From JBBQFC01 sp038321615 (GTDB lineage Bacteria > Bacteroidota > Bacteroidia > Flavobacteriales_D > Cryomorphaceae), in NCBI GenBank assembly GCA_038321615.1, contig JBBQFC010000059.1, positions 1 to 20,424 on the forward strand: a stretch of DNA of 20,424 bases. Direction: 5' to 3'. Positions 19,806 through 20,424 of the stretch are shown piece after piece (position 1 is the stretch's first letter; each line of letters opens with the position of its first letter). Both the position numbers and the translations under genes were made by a program. The notes under the pieces are model-generated. The model did no database searches, was not told where the DNA came from, and was given only the letters and a program-made list of their open reading frames with translations.

Positions 19806-20424
19806 TTATTTCGAAACTACGAGTTTTTTTGAACCTACGCGATTGCCTGCATAGAGCGTTACTACATATACACCCGATTGAAAATTACAATCAAATGTAG
19901 CCGACATACCCTGATCGTCGATACTTAGAATTCCATTTTCCACTATTTGCCCCATAAGATTTGAAATGACCATGCGCACATTCGATCCTTTCATATCACT
20001 GGCTATAAGTCGCGCTTCACCGATATGGTTAGGGTTGGGGAAGAGAATAAATTCAAACCTACCAGGCTCCGCATCAAGCACGCGCTCAAGGCTTACCACG
20101 TTTGGCGCATACTCAAACTTCGTATCGAAGTCCACCTGCCGAAGTCGGTAATAGCTTCGACCATAAGGTGCATCGAAATCCCGGTACTGGTATTCAAGCG
20201 CTTGGGTGCTATAGCCAGCCCCGTTCAAACGGGCTATTTCCTGCCAATTTTGAGCATCGGCCGAGCGCTCCAATATAAAATGCGAGTTATTCTCTTCCGT
20301 CGAAGTAGCCCAGTTAAGCACGTTTACATTGTCGGCAGTTTCCCCGTTGAAATGCAGCCAAGTAACCGGGAGTGGGTTGACTCCTAAGGATGAACCGAGG
20401 GTGAAGAATTTTTCGGTGAAGGAG
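19806..20424 (-). CDS. C-terminal part of a T9SS cargo protein, 5' end outside window
   Basis: The frame is open to the window edge, giving 205 residues of the C-terminal end; an internal Met at 20321 is not the start because the coding pattern continues upstream (LGVNPLPVTWLHFNGE). The part LNWATSTEENNSHFILERSADAQNWQEI is the common domain that precedes T9SS sorting signals in Bacteroidota. It is followed by YRLRQVDFD and a type A sorting domain of about 80 residues: FILFPNPNHIGEARL, a VISNLMGQIV strand, FQSGVYVVTLYAGN, and KKLVVSK at the end. The protein should be exported through T9SS and the sorting domain removed. The function of the missing N-terminal part is unknown. Confidence 0.9.
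   Translation of the reverse strand, partial: SFTEKFFTLGSSLGVNPLPVTWLHFNGETADNVNVLNWATSTEENNSHFILERSADAQNWQEIARLNGAGYSTQALEYQYRDFDAPYGRSYYRLRQVDFDTKFEYAPNVVSLERVLDAEPGRFEFILFPNPNHIGEARLIASDMKGSNVRMVISNLMGQIVENGILSIDDQGMSATFDCNFQSGVYVVTLYAGNRVGSKKLVVSK

Noticed and set aside
19806..20321. Complete 171-residue gene starting at the Met at 20321
   Set aside because: The reading frame continues upstream to the window edge with typical T9SS-cargo sequence, so this is the 3' part of a larger gene.

Overview
The window looks like chromosomal DNA of a member of the Bacteroidota, most likely a Flavobacteriia-type lineage. The signs are: promoter elements of the TTG-N19-23-TAnnTTTG type instead of -35/-10 boxes; two proteins ending in type IX secretion (T9SS) type A sorting domains; a PorE-like TPR / PD40 / carboxypeptidase-regulatory / OmpA protein; lipoproteins and outer-membrane barrels with Bacteroidota-like signal peptides; a tRNA without an encoded CCA; and an infC gene that appears to start at a non-standard codon. 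No plasmid, phage or CRISPR features were seen. This is mostly core genome with one repeat-rich accessory patch at the left edge.

Layout. 1-126 is the C-terminal tail of a transposase (ISL3-like). 127-735 has no convincing gene, only a possible decayed coding remnant. 736-1215 is an array of five tandem units (60, 75 or 115 bp); the full 115-bp units each carry a terminator-like hairpin. Part of each full unit matches, in inverted orientation, the 3' trailer and terminator of the adjacent tRNA-Ser(GCU) gene (1273-1361, minus). Then comes a plus-strand block: a small HAD-like phosphatase, and the translation operon thrS-infC-rpmI-rplT ending in a clear terminator. It is followed by an exported NHLRC2-like protein whose thioredoxin-like domain has lost its cysteine motif.

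A minus-strand block follows: a TPR lipoprotein, then recA and the peroxiredoxin bcp, with bcp-recA forming a two-gene operon. Divergent from bcp are rarA and a SAM methyltransferase-fold protein on the plus strand. From 12184 to 16421 lies a tightly coupled three-gene cassette: an unknown lipoprotein, an outer-membrane barrel-like protein, and a T9SS-exported propeller-like protein. Its end overlaps the end of a convergent operon, queE followed by a porE-like gene. Upstream of queE is a 261-bp intergenic region with a near-perfect promoter and a compact RNA-like three-way junction ending in a T-run. This is the best candidate for an undescribed element in the window. The right end carries a small Tudor-like-domain protein and the C-terminal part of a second T9SS cargo protein, both on the minus strand.

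The genes serve translation (thrS, infC, L35, L20, tRNA-Ser), genome maintenance (recA, rarA), peroxide defence (bcp), tRNA modification (queE) and the cell envelope with T9SS (PorE-like protein, cargo, lipoproteins). A recurring regulatory feature is that several genes have a TAnnTTTG-like element only 3-6 nt before the ATG, which suggests leaderless or nearly leaderless mRNAs.
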